Below are positions 33,825 through 46,691 of a stretch of DNA of 64,000 nt, piece after piece. The stretch is taken from assembly GCA_006386115.1 (NCBI GenBank), contig VFIW01000052.1, positions 268,950-332,949 on the forward strand. The letters are read 5' to 3'. A program made the position numbers and the translations under genes. Every line of letters begins with the position of its first letter. The stretch's first letter is position 1. Source of the stretch: Globisporangium splendens (Eukaryota; Oomycota; Peronosporomycetes; Pythiales; Pythiaceae). A model generated the notes under the pieces. The model was not told where the DNA came from. It saw nothing but the letters and a program-made list of their open reading frames with translations, and did not search any database.

Positions 33825-34750
33825 ATGCCCGGCTCGCATCTCCTTGCACTGGAAATCATCTGCACGTGCTCGTCGACCATGATGATATTCAGCCCGACGC
33901 CCACTATATATCGGATCTACAAAGCCAAAAATGTCGGCATCTCGTCAGTCGTGCCACTAATCGCTGTGCTGGGGAACTCTCATGTCTGGTACGCACGCAT
34001 CATTTGCACCTCGAAACCATGACACCCAACTAATTTCTTCTTCAATTGATCAATTTCAGGATGCTGAATGGGTACCTAAAGGACAAGATCTTCCCGATCT
34101 TCACGAACTTTTTGACGGGCGATATCGCTGCAGCAATATTCATCGCGATCTACTATCGCTACAGCGAGGACCGCACCAATGTACTCAAGACTCTGGCATA
34201 CGAGTTGATCGCACTGTCGCTCGTGACGCTGTATTTCGTGCTGGCGCTCTACGGCGTCACCCACCAGTCACGCGAGCAGTCTGCTCTGATCGTCGGTGCA
34301 ATTGGTATCGCGTTCTCGCTGAAACTCTATGGCGCCGGTTTTGAACGCATTGTGCTCGTCCTCAAGAACAAAACTGCCATCTACATTCCCATCCACATGG
34401 TCGTCATGGGCACTATCAACAACATCCTGTGGTTGGTCTATACTGCGCTGGACCACAACTGGCTGATGTGTGGCTCGGCCATGATGTGCACAACATTGAG
34501 TGTCTCTCAACTGGTGCTGTACGTGGTATACTATCCTCACGGACGAAGAGCAGCGAATCACACAAGTTCTGTCCCAGTGTCCGCGAATACACAGGATATT
34601 TCGATCACTATCGCTCTTCCGCAGCTAAAGCCAGATGATAAGCACGCTGTTCCAGAGAGTCCCGTTTTCCACGCGTTGCGCTCACCGCTTTCGCTACTTC
34701 AAGCCGTGGAAAAGCACCGCTACTGCATGTTTGACTCCCAGATCAGCTGA
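33825..34750 (+). CDS. SWEET sugar transporter (SW3), mosaic twin of SW7
   Basis: The model is join(33825..33988,34060..34750), 284 aa. It has the same intron position as SW1. It shows TM1 STMMIFSPTPTIYRIYKAK, TM2-3 NYLTGDI-like segment followed by AAAIFIAIYYRYSED, linker TM4, and the second bundle (IHMVVMGTINNILWLVYTAL, then LSVSQLVLYVVYYPH). The C-terminus is PESPVFHALRSPLSLLQ plus a unique end. From the end of TM2 to the tail, the nucleotide sequence is almost identical to SW7 on the opposite strand at 45.8-46.4 kb. The exception is a short cluster of amino-acid changes around TM6. Sugar specificity is unknown. Confidence 0.9.
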
Positions 34751-35990
34751 AATAGTTTGCGTGGGGCATTCTCACAGCCTTTTGTCCGCTGCACAACTCG
34801 TCGATTTGGAGAACTCTTTTGTTCGAGTGCAATCCCCTAATTGATTAATCCTGCATCTCGATGATGAGGTGCACAATGATCGTTGGAGTTTTGTCTGTCT
34901 GCCTTAATAGTGGCGAGGTTCCCAGTACCATGCACTGAACAACAGCAAATCGAGCGATCAAAACTCCCAGCTGGTCCAGCCCCGACAAAATGCATGAAAC
35001 TCCACACTGATATTCATGTAAAGCAATGGAAGTAAGACCGTCAGACGATTGCACATAGTAATATGTGCAACGGCGCGACGATGTTCCTTTCGACCGATCT
35101 CTATGGGACGTGGCCATCGCAACGGCCCCTCCCCAAACCATCGCTGTTCAGCAGTACTTCAAGTGTATTCTTGTGGACCAAAGTCGAGTCGCGCAAACAC
35201 TCGCACGTGGTTCGTGTTGTTGGATGGAGAGAATTGCACGCTGATTGGTTGGCTGGAGATGGATTGCCGCTGTCCTGTCGCTCCGTGATGTGATGCGTCA
35301 CATGTTTGGAGGAAGTTGACCAGTCCGCGTCACGCCAAATTCAGTTTTTTAGACGAGATAAATTGCGAGAAAACCCTATAAAATACAATTCTTGTCTGCA
35401 TGTCGTGGATGTACTTGCGTAATTATATAACGCTGTCCTACAAAGAAGCAGCTGCAGCAAAGCTTATTGCTGTAACAGTGGTGGCGACAACGGACAACCA
35501 CATCAGACACACTCTTTCTCCAGGTACTCAAGCAGTAACAACGCAGAAAAACAGAACAAAACACGAACCAATTTGATTGTAAGAAAGAAGCGTACGTTGC
35601 ACGAAAGCTTCATGGCCTCCAGATACAGTGTGTCCAGATTGCACTGGGTTTAGTTGGATATAGCAGTTTGAACCTTGTTGAAAGATTACTTTTTTGTGAT
35701 TATTAACTAAAGTGAGTCCAAATGTCTCCTCTGTGCTGTACCACTGCGCTGTTTGAGTACATGGGATTAACCAGCTAAAACACTTATTTAGGTGATCGTT
35801 TCCTGCAAATCTGGAATGACAAACCCTTTAGCACCGAGGCTGCGCATGCCCTCTGATTGGAGTGGGCTGCAGCCATCCTCACTTTTCATTTGAGCTTTCC
35901 TTGAGCCCATCAGTGGCCAGCAACACATTTCCAAGTCTGTACAGTTTCCCAGCTCACCAAGTCTTGATATCGCAGAAAATATCACCCAAG
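34751..35990. other. 1.2-kb spacer between SW3 and SW4
   Basis: Only short open frames without recognisable domains are seen. Confidence 0.4.
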
Positions 35991-36818
35991 ATGAGCGAAC
36001 ACGACGTCATCACCGCGCTGCGGTTCATCACGGCTTTCACGTCGCTCTCCATGATTCTCAGTCCAACGCCCGCCGTCTACCGAATCTTCAAGACGCATGA
36101 AATCGGTCACACCTCGATCATCTCGCTTGTCGGCACACTGGGGAACTGTACGATGTGGACGACGTTTGGATTCTTCGAAGGCAACTACTTTCCCGTGGTT
36201 GCTACGTTTGGCTCTGGCGTGTTGATCTCGCACATCTACATCTCGGTTTATTACAAGTACACACCTGAGCGTGCCTACGTGCGCAAAGTATACGGCTTTG
36301 CAGTGAGCTTCTTGCTGTGTGTAGTGCTCTACGCCGTGCTTGGTGCGACGGGAGTAACTGGGCAGACGCGTACCGGGGTGCGCGACGTTATTGGGTATGC
36401 TGCAGTGTGCGTCACGTTGATTCTATACGGCTCCCCATTCGAGAAAGTGCGTCAAGTGCTCAAGTACAAATCCGCGGTCTTCATCCCAATCCATATGGTG
36501 TGTGCAGGCTCGACAAACAACGCGTTCTGGATTGTGTACACGTATCTGGACAAGGATTGGTTTCTGTTTGTCACCAATGCAGCGTGTTTTGTGCTTGGGA
36601 TGGGGCAACTGACCCTCTACCTCATTTACAACCCCAAAAGATGTCCACTCCCAGACAACTACGGCAAGGAAGACGACCACACTATGATTTCGATTGTTCA
36701 GTCACCAAAAGAAGTGCACCTCGTCCGCAGCAGCATCAATAGCGCCGCGATAACACATCCGCCAGAGAGCCCAAGTTACCAAGTGATCCACTCGCCCTTA
36801 GCCCCTTTGCGCACATAA
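35991..36818 (+). CDS. SWEET sugar transporter (SW4), intronless
   Basis: A single exon encodes 275 aa from ATG 35991. An upstream in-frame start at 35862 would add a non-conserved 43-residue leader and is not preferred. Both bundles are complete: LSMILSPTPAVYRIFKTHEIG, TLGNCTMWTTFGFF without an intron at the usual site, VSVYYKY-type TM3, then IHMVCAGSTNNAFWIVYTYL and GMGQLTLYLIYNPK. The tail ends with PESPSYQVIHSPLAPL. It is clearly more diverged than SW1, SW3 and SW7. Intron loss at this position is shared with SW5. Confidence 0.9.
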   Translation: MSEHDVITALRFITAFTSLSMILSPTPAVYRIFKTHEIGHTSIISLVGTLGNCTMWTTFGFFEGNYFPVVATFGSGVLISHIYISVYYKYTPERAYVRKVYGFAVSFLLCVVLYAVLGATGVTGQTRTGVRDVIGYAAVCVTLILYGSPFEKVRQVLKYKSAVFIPIHMVCAGSTNNAFWIVYTYLDKDWFLFVTNAACFVLGMGQLTLYLIYNPKRCPLPDNYGKEDDHTMISIVQSPKEVHLVRSSINSAAITHPPESPSYQVIHSPLAPLRT

Positions 36819-37239
36819 TGCCAGGATACTAAATAATCTCAAGTAGAATTCATGTTTGCACCAGACTTTGTACCTTGTACTACCTTTTCCCATTTGAACC
36901 GCTGACTTGGAAGCACAAGTAAGTCGCCAATGTTGCAAGTTAACGGTAAAAGGCAAGGCTACGTCAAGCCGACTTTTTTGGATTTGGAAGCAGGTCACGC
37001 CGAGCAGTATAATTGAAGTAGACTGGATGTGTACCCATTCCTTCAAGTTTACACGTCATCAGCCACCACTAGCGTAACACCTGGAGAGCTCAGCTTGCCA
37101 TCACTCAGATAATGTAGATCGCAGTGAGCACAAGCTTTCTTTGGGAATATCTTTGCGTGGTTGATCTTAAACGTGTACATGCAATGCTCCCTTCTAATTC
37201 ATCGCTACGCTGCACCGTTATGAAGCTATGTGCATTTGT
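36819..37239. other. Convergent spacer between SW4 and SW5
   Basis: No supported gene is seen. Confidence 0.4.
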
Positions 37240-38037
37240 TTATACAGCAGATACCGGAGCAAGTGTTGTCGAGCTTGGTTCTAAGGTTGGACTCTTGATC
37301 TTGGAATAAGCAAAGGAGCCGTTCTCCTTTGGAGTGACAATGTCAATTGATACCCTCTGGATGTCATTGTCATTCTGCACTTGACTGACGCTTGGTTTGT
37401 ACTTGACGTAGAGAGTAACTTGAATCACGCTGAACACTAATCCGAGTGCATTGGGGGTGAGCACAAACATATCGTTGTCGATAATCGCATAAAGCACCCA
37501 GAGCGTGCAGTTGATCATCGTCACAAGGCAGAATGAGATCGGCAGCGACGACGAGCTCTTGGTTTGCACGACCTTCTTCATTGTCTCGAACGGCGAAGCG
37601 TAGAGGATAATGTTGAGCGTGACGGCGACAAACCCGATGACTTTCCCCACTTGCTTGTTGGTTTGGCTGGTTACGCCGGACGCACCCAAGACTGCATACA
37701 CTGTGACGCAAGCGATGCCGAAGCCAATGGACACAAAAAGCTTCACCACGTACTTTTTCTCGGTTGTGTGGTGCAAGTAGAAAATGACGTAAGAAAGCGC
37801 GCACAGCACACCGATCGCATTTGTGACCACAACTGGGAAGACGCTACCCATCATGCAGCCGTAGACGACCCATATGGAAGCGCACCCCCACATTGAAAGA
37901 AGAGGGAGCACCGAGACTTCACCGATCACCTTGGTCTTGTGGATGCGACGGAGATCTGGCAGAGGGCTCACGAAGAGAGCGACGGCAGTTAAAATCGCGA
38001 AGACCTGGAGGATCGTGAAGAACAGTGATTCTGCCAT
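37240..38037 (-). CDS. SWEET sugar transporter (SW5), intronless
   Basis: A single exon encodes 265 aa from ATG 38037. An in-frame start at 38124 would add 29 residues before the first helix and is less likely. Both bundles are seen: FVSPLPDLRRIHKTKVIG, LLSMWGCASIWVVYGCMMG, then LPISFCLVTMINCTLWVLYA and NALGLVFSVIQVTLYVKYKP. It is the most diverged member and its tail lacks the PESP ending. The upstream region at 38217-38242 is CT-rich. Confidence 0.88.
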   Translation of the reverse strand: MAESLFFTILQVFAILTAVALFVSPLPDLRRIHKTKVIGEVSVLPLLSMWGCASIWVVYGCMMGSVFPVVVTNAIGVLCALSYVIFYLHHTTEKKYVVKLFVSIGFGIACVTVYAVLGASGVTSQTNKQVGKVIGFVAVTLNIILYASPFETMKKVVQTKSSSSLPISFCLVTMINCTLWVLYAIIDNDMFVLTPNALGLVFSVIQVTLYVKYKPSVSQVQNDNDIQRVSIDIVTPKENGSFAYSKIKSPTLEPSSTTLAPVSAV

Positions 38038-41000
38038 GCTGCAATTCCTGACGACTGGAATACACGAGCTTGGAGAGCGGCCAACGCACGACTTGGGTGG
38101 ATGCAGAAAATTGGGGAGTGGCAAAGAGGTGCCAATGGAGAAGCCGAAACTGAAGTATATTCTGCCTGGTGCCTAATTTCTCACACTTTGCTGAGTCTGG
38201 CCACCACCACCCGTCGCCCCTCTCTCTCCCTCTCTCTCTCTTCGTGGCGACTTGCGGACAAATGTTTACCACAAGCAATCTTTCCACTTTCTATAGAAAG
38301 GTGATGTCGTTTTTCGATCGGTACTGTGCTCTCCAATGCAAAATGGGGTAATCAACAGTGGCACTCGCGTCTGAAACTGCAACCGCAACTGCACGCTCGC
38401 GACAGCTTGTGCCACCAAACACCACGTATCGCTTTGTTGTGCCTTCAGCACAGAAGGGAGCTGGTGTAGGTTCTGAGAAGGCACGCACATAGAAGCGCCT
38501 GGCGGTTGAAGCTCGCGCTTTTTCGAACGATGCGATTGGTCCTCGTGCACGATTGGTGACCTGATGAGTCAGTCAAAGAACTCTTTTTTACCAGGAGACC
38601 TCTGTATGACGAATAAATGGGTTCACTCGAGGAGTGCATAGTCAGGGGATTAGCGAGATTATTTGGTGGTATCAATTGCAAAGGCTCACCTTTTGTAACG
38701 CAACATCAAGGAAGAGTCCTGTAATCGGGCAATTGCAGAACATGCAGTACGTTTCGTCACCACTTTTTTTCCGGTGAAATCGGCACTACAGCACCGGCAA
38801 TCGAACTTGAATGCTGCAGAAAAAATGGCTGTTGAGCAGCGTGTGGCGACAGGTGTGTTTACATGGAGACGCCAATGTATTCCAACCCGATATACACTTA
38901 GTGCTTCGTTGCAATCACTTGCACTGAAGCAAGAAATACGTCCAAACTCTTCAACTGGATAACGTGGGAACATGTACGGCACAAGCAGCCGATCTGCTCG
39001 CCAACAGAGCCACGGATGCCAAAGCCTACAGCCATTTCAGTACAAGCAATACTCCAGAAACTAACCGGATCTGACAACGAGCAATCCAGCTATTCGATGG
39101 AGCTACAACGACCAATAACCAGCAATCCCTCGGGAATCACCAACAGAGTTCCACTTCCACAGCAAGGGTGCTCCAACAATTGAAGGCTTCTTTAACTCCT
39201 AACAGTTTAAATATAGAATAAATAGAATACCTGATCATCATCAAATTCGTCCAAACTCGCATGCGTGAGATCGTCAGCTACAACCTGCGTCACATTCCAG
39301 TCTAATCTCTGGCGGCGGCGTGATGGATCTTGTGGAAAGATACACAGTTCAACTTATGGTTCAAGGTGACGTGTATTATGTCACCGTTAATACCGCATCT
39401 TCCTCAAAGCCCACCCGCACAAAATGACGTGAAGAAGCCGATCAGGCAAAAAAGTCGGATCGTACCGCTCTTGCCCAAGCGATGCTGTTTGGCAAGCACA
39501 CTTGTGTTCACGTCCATTTGATTCGCCTACATTGTTGGAAATATTAGAATCCACGCCGTGGGCAGTATGTTTTTGAAATTCAGGTGTGCTGAAATGGAAC
39601 TCAGAATTTGGCAGTGATCTTCTTCTTTCCACTCAAGTAATGCACTACGTGTCCGGATATGGTAGGATATTCCAAGTACCCTGAGTTGTAGCAGCGGCCT
39701 TGGCAAGATGCCACATGGACCGCTGGAAACCAGACGACCAAAGGGCAAATTACAAGGCCATGCTCAAGCAAAAGTGTGATTTTCAAAATCGCGTTGAACT
39801 CAGATTATACTCCACACAATCCGATTTTGAAAGTTCTCTGGATTCTGTGTATCCAGAGTAGTATGTGGGATGCCATTCGGCTGCATTCACCTTCATAAAC
39901 TAGTCGTACGATTAGAAACAGAATAACACAAAAAGTGCTTGTATGATTTTCAGGTGTAGACGCACATCTAGATGTCCTATGTGTTTGTGTTCAGTAAATA
40001 ATTGCCTTCCACATTTAGAGGTCAATCCTCTTCTACTTCACAAATGTGCAATCCATGAAGCATCAGATGATATTGTGATTATCGATAAAAATACAAGTAA
40101 AAGTTATAACCTCCCTCAGATCTGTTTAATCCTGCAAATGTTGCTTGAGGTCTGCTCAAACAACATTAGCCCTAAAACCAGGTTTAACTTGGATTTTAAC
40201 CTGAACGCATAAGTTAAACCTAAGATTGGAGGTTGCTAAAAGAAAAGAGCAGGTTGCAGCAGCACTCCCAACGTTCGAACAGTTGAAAGAACAAGGGAAA
40301 AGCTTCGTCATGGGGTTGCTTCACGAGGAAGAGGAGAAATAGTTGGCGAGGACAATAGACACGAAGAATCACGGTGACGCGTCAGAGACCATACCCCATC
40401 GATCACTCGACTCAGTCTGGGTCCAAAATTTCTGTGGACCGATGTGCTGTCGCAGAGAAGGCGTCGATCTTGCCAAACGCCGTGGGTGCTTCGCAATCGG
40501 AGAGGAAGCACGGTCAAGGAGACGTATGTCCGTCAGTCTCAGTAGAGCTACCTGGGATGTTGAGGTTTGCATTGGTGCAGACCCAAACCAAAGGCAGTGT
40601 TCACACATCTCCTTGCTCCTCTTTTTCGCGAAACGGACGAACGTGCAATGACCCTCTTAGCACGGTTGTTATGAGCTGCAAATAAACAAGGCAGTTGCAA
40701 AAGTCTAAAATCCAGAGCTTCTCCGTGCAGCGCACAGCATTCGTTTTAACAATAGGCAAAACCAGTCGACCGATGAACCCGAGATAGTTCAATTATCGGC
40801 AGGTAATGCTGTTTGGGGATTTCATGTTCGAAGGTGCCATTTCGAGGTAGTTGTATTAACAGACGCTATTTCTAACAACGAGGGAGGGAAGGTTGCTTTG
40901 GATGGCATTTCAAACGCACTGAACGTCTGGTCGTGGCAGCACCTTGCGGCAACCATTGTCTTGCGGGTTTCGGAGGTAAGAATGGGGCTGGCCAAACGCA

Positions 41001-42112
41001 GACGACCAGTCTGGTCTTACCCTTTACCGTCGAGTGACTATGGTCAGGATTAGCATCGCACCCTCAGTCCACCAAGACCTCAGGTCATCCTTCCTCCCTC
41101 CAAATAGGCAGACGTTTGCTCTGGCACAAGCGTGTGTGCCGTGTTTTGGGGACTGTTGTGAACAGCGCCCTCTTATAACCCCCCGTTGCACGACTGCATA
41201 GCATTCAAGTGAGTGCATTCTCGGCGTCATGCTCTTCACACGGCGATCACCACAGCAACTACTGGCGCCTCGCAGTCGTCAGTGAGGTGCTTCTTTCACA
41301 AGAGGTCCATGAAGTGTTTCAAAAACCAAGACGAAGACACAGGGAGTAGGATTGCATCGACAAATTGTCCAACGAAAGCGAAGAATAAGATACAGAAAAA
41401 GGAGGTGAACCATGCTCTAAGATAGGTGCGAACATGCATGAGAAATCTTGTCCCGATTTGAAATTTGCCGCATTAAGGTTTGCTCAAATTGTCAACTGAA
41501 CATCCTCGGCTCTTACACATAACGGGAGTTAATAACGTACACTGCCAAACAGTATGCGGTCTGGTGTTCTTATAGAGCGCGGTAAAATTGAACGAGGGCG
41601 TTGTATTCGAGGGCACTGTATTCTGTCTGCGAGATCTATCCACAATGTAATTGTGTTTGAGCCTTAGGAACACTTGTGTTGTGGATGCAAGGATTTGCAA
41701 AATATTCCTACAAAATGCCGGAAGGTTGCTTGCAATCGCATTCTGATTACGGTGCATCTTCATGGGCATTCAAGAAACCAAATTTGTTTCAAAAACTAGG
41801 ATTCTTTCGCAGTTACGCACCAACGTTTGATAATACCTTGACCATAATCGACTCTGGTCTCTGCTTTAGATCGTAAAGCAGCATCTCTTCGCAAGGGCCA
41901 CACTGTTGCTGATTGACACTCATGAACATTTCCAAGAATCACCGTATCTAGAAGGTCATACTTTGTAGTTAACGACGCGTGGCACCAAATAGACTGCAAG
42001 TCAGTGATCTACGGTTGCCCCGTCCGGTTGATGACTCAATCGCTGAACTACAAGGTGATGACATGGAAGACGTAGATCATTTAGAGGAAAAACTCGTCAG
42101 TTTGTTGCCATT
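38038..42112. other. 4-kb region without intact genes
   Basis: No domain-bearing frame is found on either strand. The stretch is AT-richer than the gene regions and probably holds decayed mobile DNA next to the transposase relic at 42113. A possible broken frame at about 40262-40700 is not recognisable. Confidence 0.4.
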
Positions 42113-43079
42113 CTATTGACAGTGCACTCGATGCATACCCACAATGTGAATACTCGATTGGTAACATTCCGTGCCTTTCACCATAGCTGCTTCTAGCACT
42201 CTGTCAGGTGTGAATGAGAATGCCGAGCTTGCATGACGCTTGGACCAGCGCTTCAGTAACGAGGATCCAACCTCGAGACGATTCAATTGCGGCAAGTAAG
42301 GTGGCAGAGAGTACAGCAGCGCGCCAACCGAGAGGATTACTTCCTCAAGTTTCTTGCACACGTGAATTGGAGCATTTTCGATAATGACAATTGAACGGGG
42401 GAGCGGCCATGGCCGTAAATAGGGAGGGACTTTTCACAGAACTCACGATGAAATCTCAAATGCGTGAGCGTCCCATAGGCAAGAGACCAGCTCATAAACC
42501 CGTGCACGTCCATGGTCGCCAGCAATGACACGCGCTCTCCTCTGACGAACGCGATTGACACCGCTGCTGGCTTGCTGACTGGTGACCACGCGCATCGGCG
42601 ATAAGAATGTCGCGAGTCTTTCGCTATCTCGCCTACGAAGACGAGCTGCTCTTGGCTGACGTAAAACAGGCTCAGTGGTTACACGGAAGTGGGACGCTCC
42701 TCGACACTTGATTCTCTGGCTCGCTTGATAAGTACTTTCCGCGAAAGCTTGACATCAAAATGCAGTGCGCGGCGGATTGTCGACGTCGATAGCGGGATGT
42801 TGGAGAAGTTGGCGCGCAATGTTTGTTGCAGTTCCTCCACACAGAGACATGGATACGCTTCACATAATCTCATATATAACTACATATATTAGGTGGCCAA
42901 CGCGATGTTCTCTTTTGCGTGGGCTTTCGCTTCACAGTGCCTCTAGACAGGAACGCTTGATACCATCTAAAGATGGAGCAGCGAGACGCACCAAGAACAA
43001 AGGCAATCTGGTCTATTTCTACATCATGAAAAAAATGCAAAACGATGGCACGCCATCGCAAGTCTTTGGAAAAACCCAT
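42113..43079 (-). mobile_element. Dead IS630/Tc1-mariner-like transposase
   Basis: Pieces of one transposase lie in order on the minus strand in shifting frames. The N-terminal helix-turn-helix is at 42870-43079 (MGFSKDLRWRAIVLHFFH, then VLGASRCSIFRWYQAFLSRG). A second part at 42679-42873 includes STSTIRRALH. The first catalytic part is at 42400-42561 (RGERVSLLATMDVHGFMSW). The DDE C-terminal block is at 42113-42400 (ENAPIHVCKKLEEVI, then LPPYLPQLNRLE and LLKRWSKRH). At least three frame changes make it non-functional, and the first Asp of the NAP motif is Glu. Terminal inverted repeats were not located. Confidence 0.75.
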
Positions 43080-44596
43080 TTACCCCAAGCACAGCTGTAG
43101 TGTGGCTGGATCTCGAAAAGATGGTGAATGGCACCGTAGAAGAGTGCCGATTTGGCCACATCGGTGGTCAGCAAGGCTTTGTTCACTTTGCGCGTTCTAA
43201 TTCGGCATTGTTACATTTGTCTTAATCGCGTTCTCTTTCTATTCATCTTGCACTGAAGCGCGATCTAGAGCTGATCATATGGTTGTAATTCCGCCGATTT
43301 AACCTGTGCCAAAAAAAAGTGAGAAGTGCAATGTTTGCCATTTTTGTGTCGAATCTTAACAAATCAAACGCTTGGAAAAGCGTTACGTGGCAGACTGACA
43401 CAACCAACTTATTGTCGTTTTCATCTACAAGGTCGTTGTGCTCGGCGTAGACGGGCACCTTGGACCGCTTACAACTGCGCGGCGGTTGTTTTGGTTGGTT
43501 TTCGCTGTCCGCTGCTGCTCGGCAAAAAGCCGACCCACTCCCGCCACGCGAGTTTGCTTTTCTTTTGCCAAGGTGCAGACGACTTTATTTTGTATTACTG
43601 CCAATCGCTTGTCTTTCACAGTTCTTTTGTGTCGAGTTTCAGGGAATCAACAGGTCGTACATGCGTGGCGTTACAGACACTGACTGACTGACACAAGGAC
43701 ACAACCAACTTCCATACCTACATTTTGTCGAAGCAGAGCTGTTTGGCTCAGATACATAAATCTGAATCGGTGGTTAATGTGAAGAGGAGGTTCACATTCG
43801 AGCAGATTTGGATCAGTTTTATTTCGTTTTGGCTAGGGTAGCGGACTCGTCTCTGGAGCCTAATGTCCGGCAGGTGTGTCCCGTATTTACACAACCCCTC
43901 TTTCAGAATTAGCCTGCTCTTCAGCTTGACAAAACTTCTGCAAACGACTCTATGTGTAGCAAAATCAATTTGGCCTTCAATGCGGCATTGCTAAATGATA
44001 TCATAAAAACTGTCACTCTTTTGTTCGATGGAGAAATGCAAGTTGCAGAAAGTAGATGACCCTTTAACAGCAACGATGATGCCATCTCTGTAATATCACC
44101 CCTGTCTCGCACACGCTGAGGCAGGTATATAAAGCTCCATAGGGGATCCTGACCATGTGTGCTTGTCCGACCATGTCGTGGTGGCAAGAAACGTAGTTAT
44201 TATCAACAATGTAAGGTAATATGGTTGTATGAATGACATTACAGAGAGCCAAGTCTGCATCGTTTTGGTGCCTCCTTGAAGTAGATACGCTGCTTGCACA
44301 AACAATTTGATCATGCATTGTTTATGCAAGAAAGTGTGAAGTTCTATACTGATTTAAGATTTGTTCACCTTCCAATCGCACTGATTAGATGCGACTGGTG
44401 AGCAAGCTGTTGATTCCCAGTGCAGCCAGGAGCGTGCAAAGCATACAGCTTGAAACCTCCACCTAGCTATCACACACATACACACCAACCATGCCGACAG
44501 ACTGATCCTGTTTGCTTGTTCAATTACCTTTGGCACTTTACAAACGCCCAAGTCAAACGCGTAGCTGCTTGGGGGGATCGGGCGATCAAATCAACC
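43080..44596. other. 1.5-kb spacer before SW6
   Basis: Only short frames without recognisable domains are seen. Confidence 0.4.
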
Positions 44597-45447
44597 ATGA
44601 CCAGCGCACTGTTGGAGATCATCAAGGCAATGTCATCTATCTCGTCGATGATAATGAACCTGAGTCCGTCACCATCCATGTACAAGATCTACAAAGAGAA
44701 GTCGTGTGGGGAAGTACAAGTGCTCCCACTGTTATCGCTCTGGGGGAGCTGTCATATCTGGTGAGTCTCTTCTATTTGCATGTGCCCTGGATATGCAAAG
44801 TCAACCTCGAACTCAGAGGCTTGTACCAATTGCTGTTTATCAACAGGATGCTCTACGGATTCCTTTCCGGCAGCATATTTCCCCTCTTCGTCACTTTTAT
44901 CGTCGGAGATGCTCTTGCGATCGGATACTTGTCTGTTTACTATCGCTATACGACGGAGCGTGTCGAAGTTCGGAAACGTTTGGCGTGCCTGCTTCTATGG
45001 AATGTGTTGATCACACTCTTTGTGTTCTCGGGGAGTGAGTTCATGGGCATTACTCAGGCATCAAAGACCGAGACGAGCGACCTGGTCGGGTATATTGCTG
45101 ATGCGATCTCCGTCTTATTATACGCTTCTCCATTCGCGACCCTTGCGCGGGTTATCAAGACAAAATCTGTGGCGACGATTCCGATCGCGATGGTTGTTGT
45201 CGGTACAATCAGTAACTCGTTATGGGTGATCTACGGATTGTATATCTCGGACATGATCATCGTCGTTCCGAATGTCATCTGTGTCACGTTTGGCTGTGTT
45301 CAAATCATAGTGTACGCAATCTATCGACCCAAGACGAAGTTGACTCATCGCGAGGATATTGATAAGGAGGACGACACCTCGCACTCTACGATCGAAATTG
45401 TACTTTCTCCAAAGTTAGAATTTCAGACTTTGCGATCCCCGAACTAG
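44597..45447 (+). CDS. SWEET sugar transporter (SW6)
   Basis: The model is join(44597..44760,44847..45447), 254 aa, with the intron (86 nt) at the same position and phase as SW1. It shows NLSPSPSMYKIYKEKSCGE, LLSLWGSCHIW, IFPLFVTFIVGDA, YLSVYYRY, then PIAMVVVGTISNSLWVIYGL and CVTFGCVQIIVYAIYRPK. The tail is short and lacks the PESP ending. It is likely a functional sugar facilitator. Confidence 0.9.
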
Positions 45448-45767
45448 GTGTTTACAGTGAATACTCGAGATACTAAAATCGCTCAAGCAATTTTCTACAG
45501 AACACGACTTGCATTTATACTAATTTGAGCGGCACTTTCTCCATTCAGAACACACCTCGTTTGATTAATCTGATATCGGCATCTAGACTCGACAAACTTC
45601 CGTGCACATGCATGCTATATGGCTGCATTGTTTACTTTTCCCAATTGCATTATTATGGTCACTCCCATGAAACCAGATCTCCTTCAAGCAGAGCGGTCAC
45701 ACTAGTAGTATCAATGCGTGCAGCATACATCTTTCTCAGCTGCTCTAAAACGCGCAGTTTAGTGCAT
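45448..45767. other. Convergent spacer between SW6 and SW7
   Basis: No supported gene is seen. Confidence 0.4.
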
Positions 45768-46691
45768 TTAATGCAGTTTCTCCGAGGCTTGAAGTGGCGA
45801 AAGCGGCGAGCGCAACGCGTGGAAAACGGGACTCTCTGGAACAACGTGCTTATCATCTGGCTTTAGCTGCGGAAGAGCGATAGTGATCGAAATATCCTGT
45901 GTATTCGCGGACACTGGGACAGAACTTGTGTGATTCGCTGCTCTTCGTCCGTGAGGATAGTATACCACGTACAGCACCAGTTGAGAGACACTCAACGTGG
46001 TGCATATCACCCCATTGGTGAACATGATCCAGTTGTGGTCCAGCGCAGTATAGACCAACCACAAAGTGCAGTTGATAGTGCCCGCTACGACCATGTGGAT
46101 GGGAATGTAGATGGCAGTTTTGTTCTTGAGGACGAGCACAATGCGCTCAAAACCGGCGCCATAGAGTTTCAGCGAGAACGCGATACCAATTGCACCGACG
46201 ATCAGAGCAGACTGCTCGCGTGACTGGTGGGTGACGCCGTAGAGCGCCAGCACGAAATACAGCGTCACGAGCGACAGTGCGATCAACTCGTATGCCAGAG
46301 TCTTGAGTACATTGGTGCGGTCCTCGCTGTAGCGATAGTAGATCGCGATGAATATTGCTGCAGCGATATCGCCCGTCAAAAAAGTCGCAAAAATCGGAAA
46401 GATGCTGCTTTCGAGATACCCATGCAGCATCCTATCCATACCAGACAACAAAAAGTGGAGTATGTCAAAATCAGTTTTCAGCAAATGGAAAATGACTGTC
46501 AGGTGTTGGCATCTTTAAAGTGCGTACCAGGCGTGAGAATTTCCCAACACGGCGACCAACGGAACGACCGACGAGATGCCGACACTTTTGGCTTTGCAGA
46601 TTCGATACATAGTGGGTGTCGGACTGAAGATCATCATCGTCGAAGTGAACGTGCATATAACTCGAAGCGCAAGAAGATGCGAGTCACTCAT
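45768..46691 (-). CDS. SWEET sugar transporter (SW7), mosaic twin of SW3
   Basis: The model is complement(join(45768..46431,46528..46691)), 275 aa, with the intron (96 nt) at the cluster's usual place. Exon 1 is about 80% like SW3 (MMIFSPTPTMYRICKAKSVG). Exon 2 is almost identical to SW3 over about 600 nt; paired positions add to 80491. Around TM6 the sequences differ sharply (VVAGTINCTLW against VVMGTINNILW, and WIMFTNGVICT against WLMCGSAMMCT). The C-termini also diverge in the last 10 residues. The pattern suggests gene conversion or selection acting on TM6. Confidence 0.9.
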
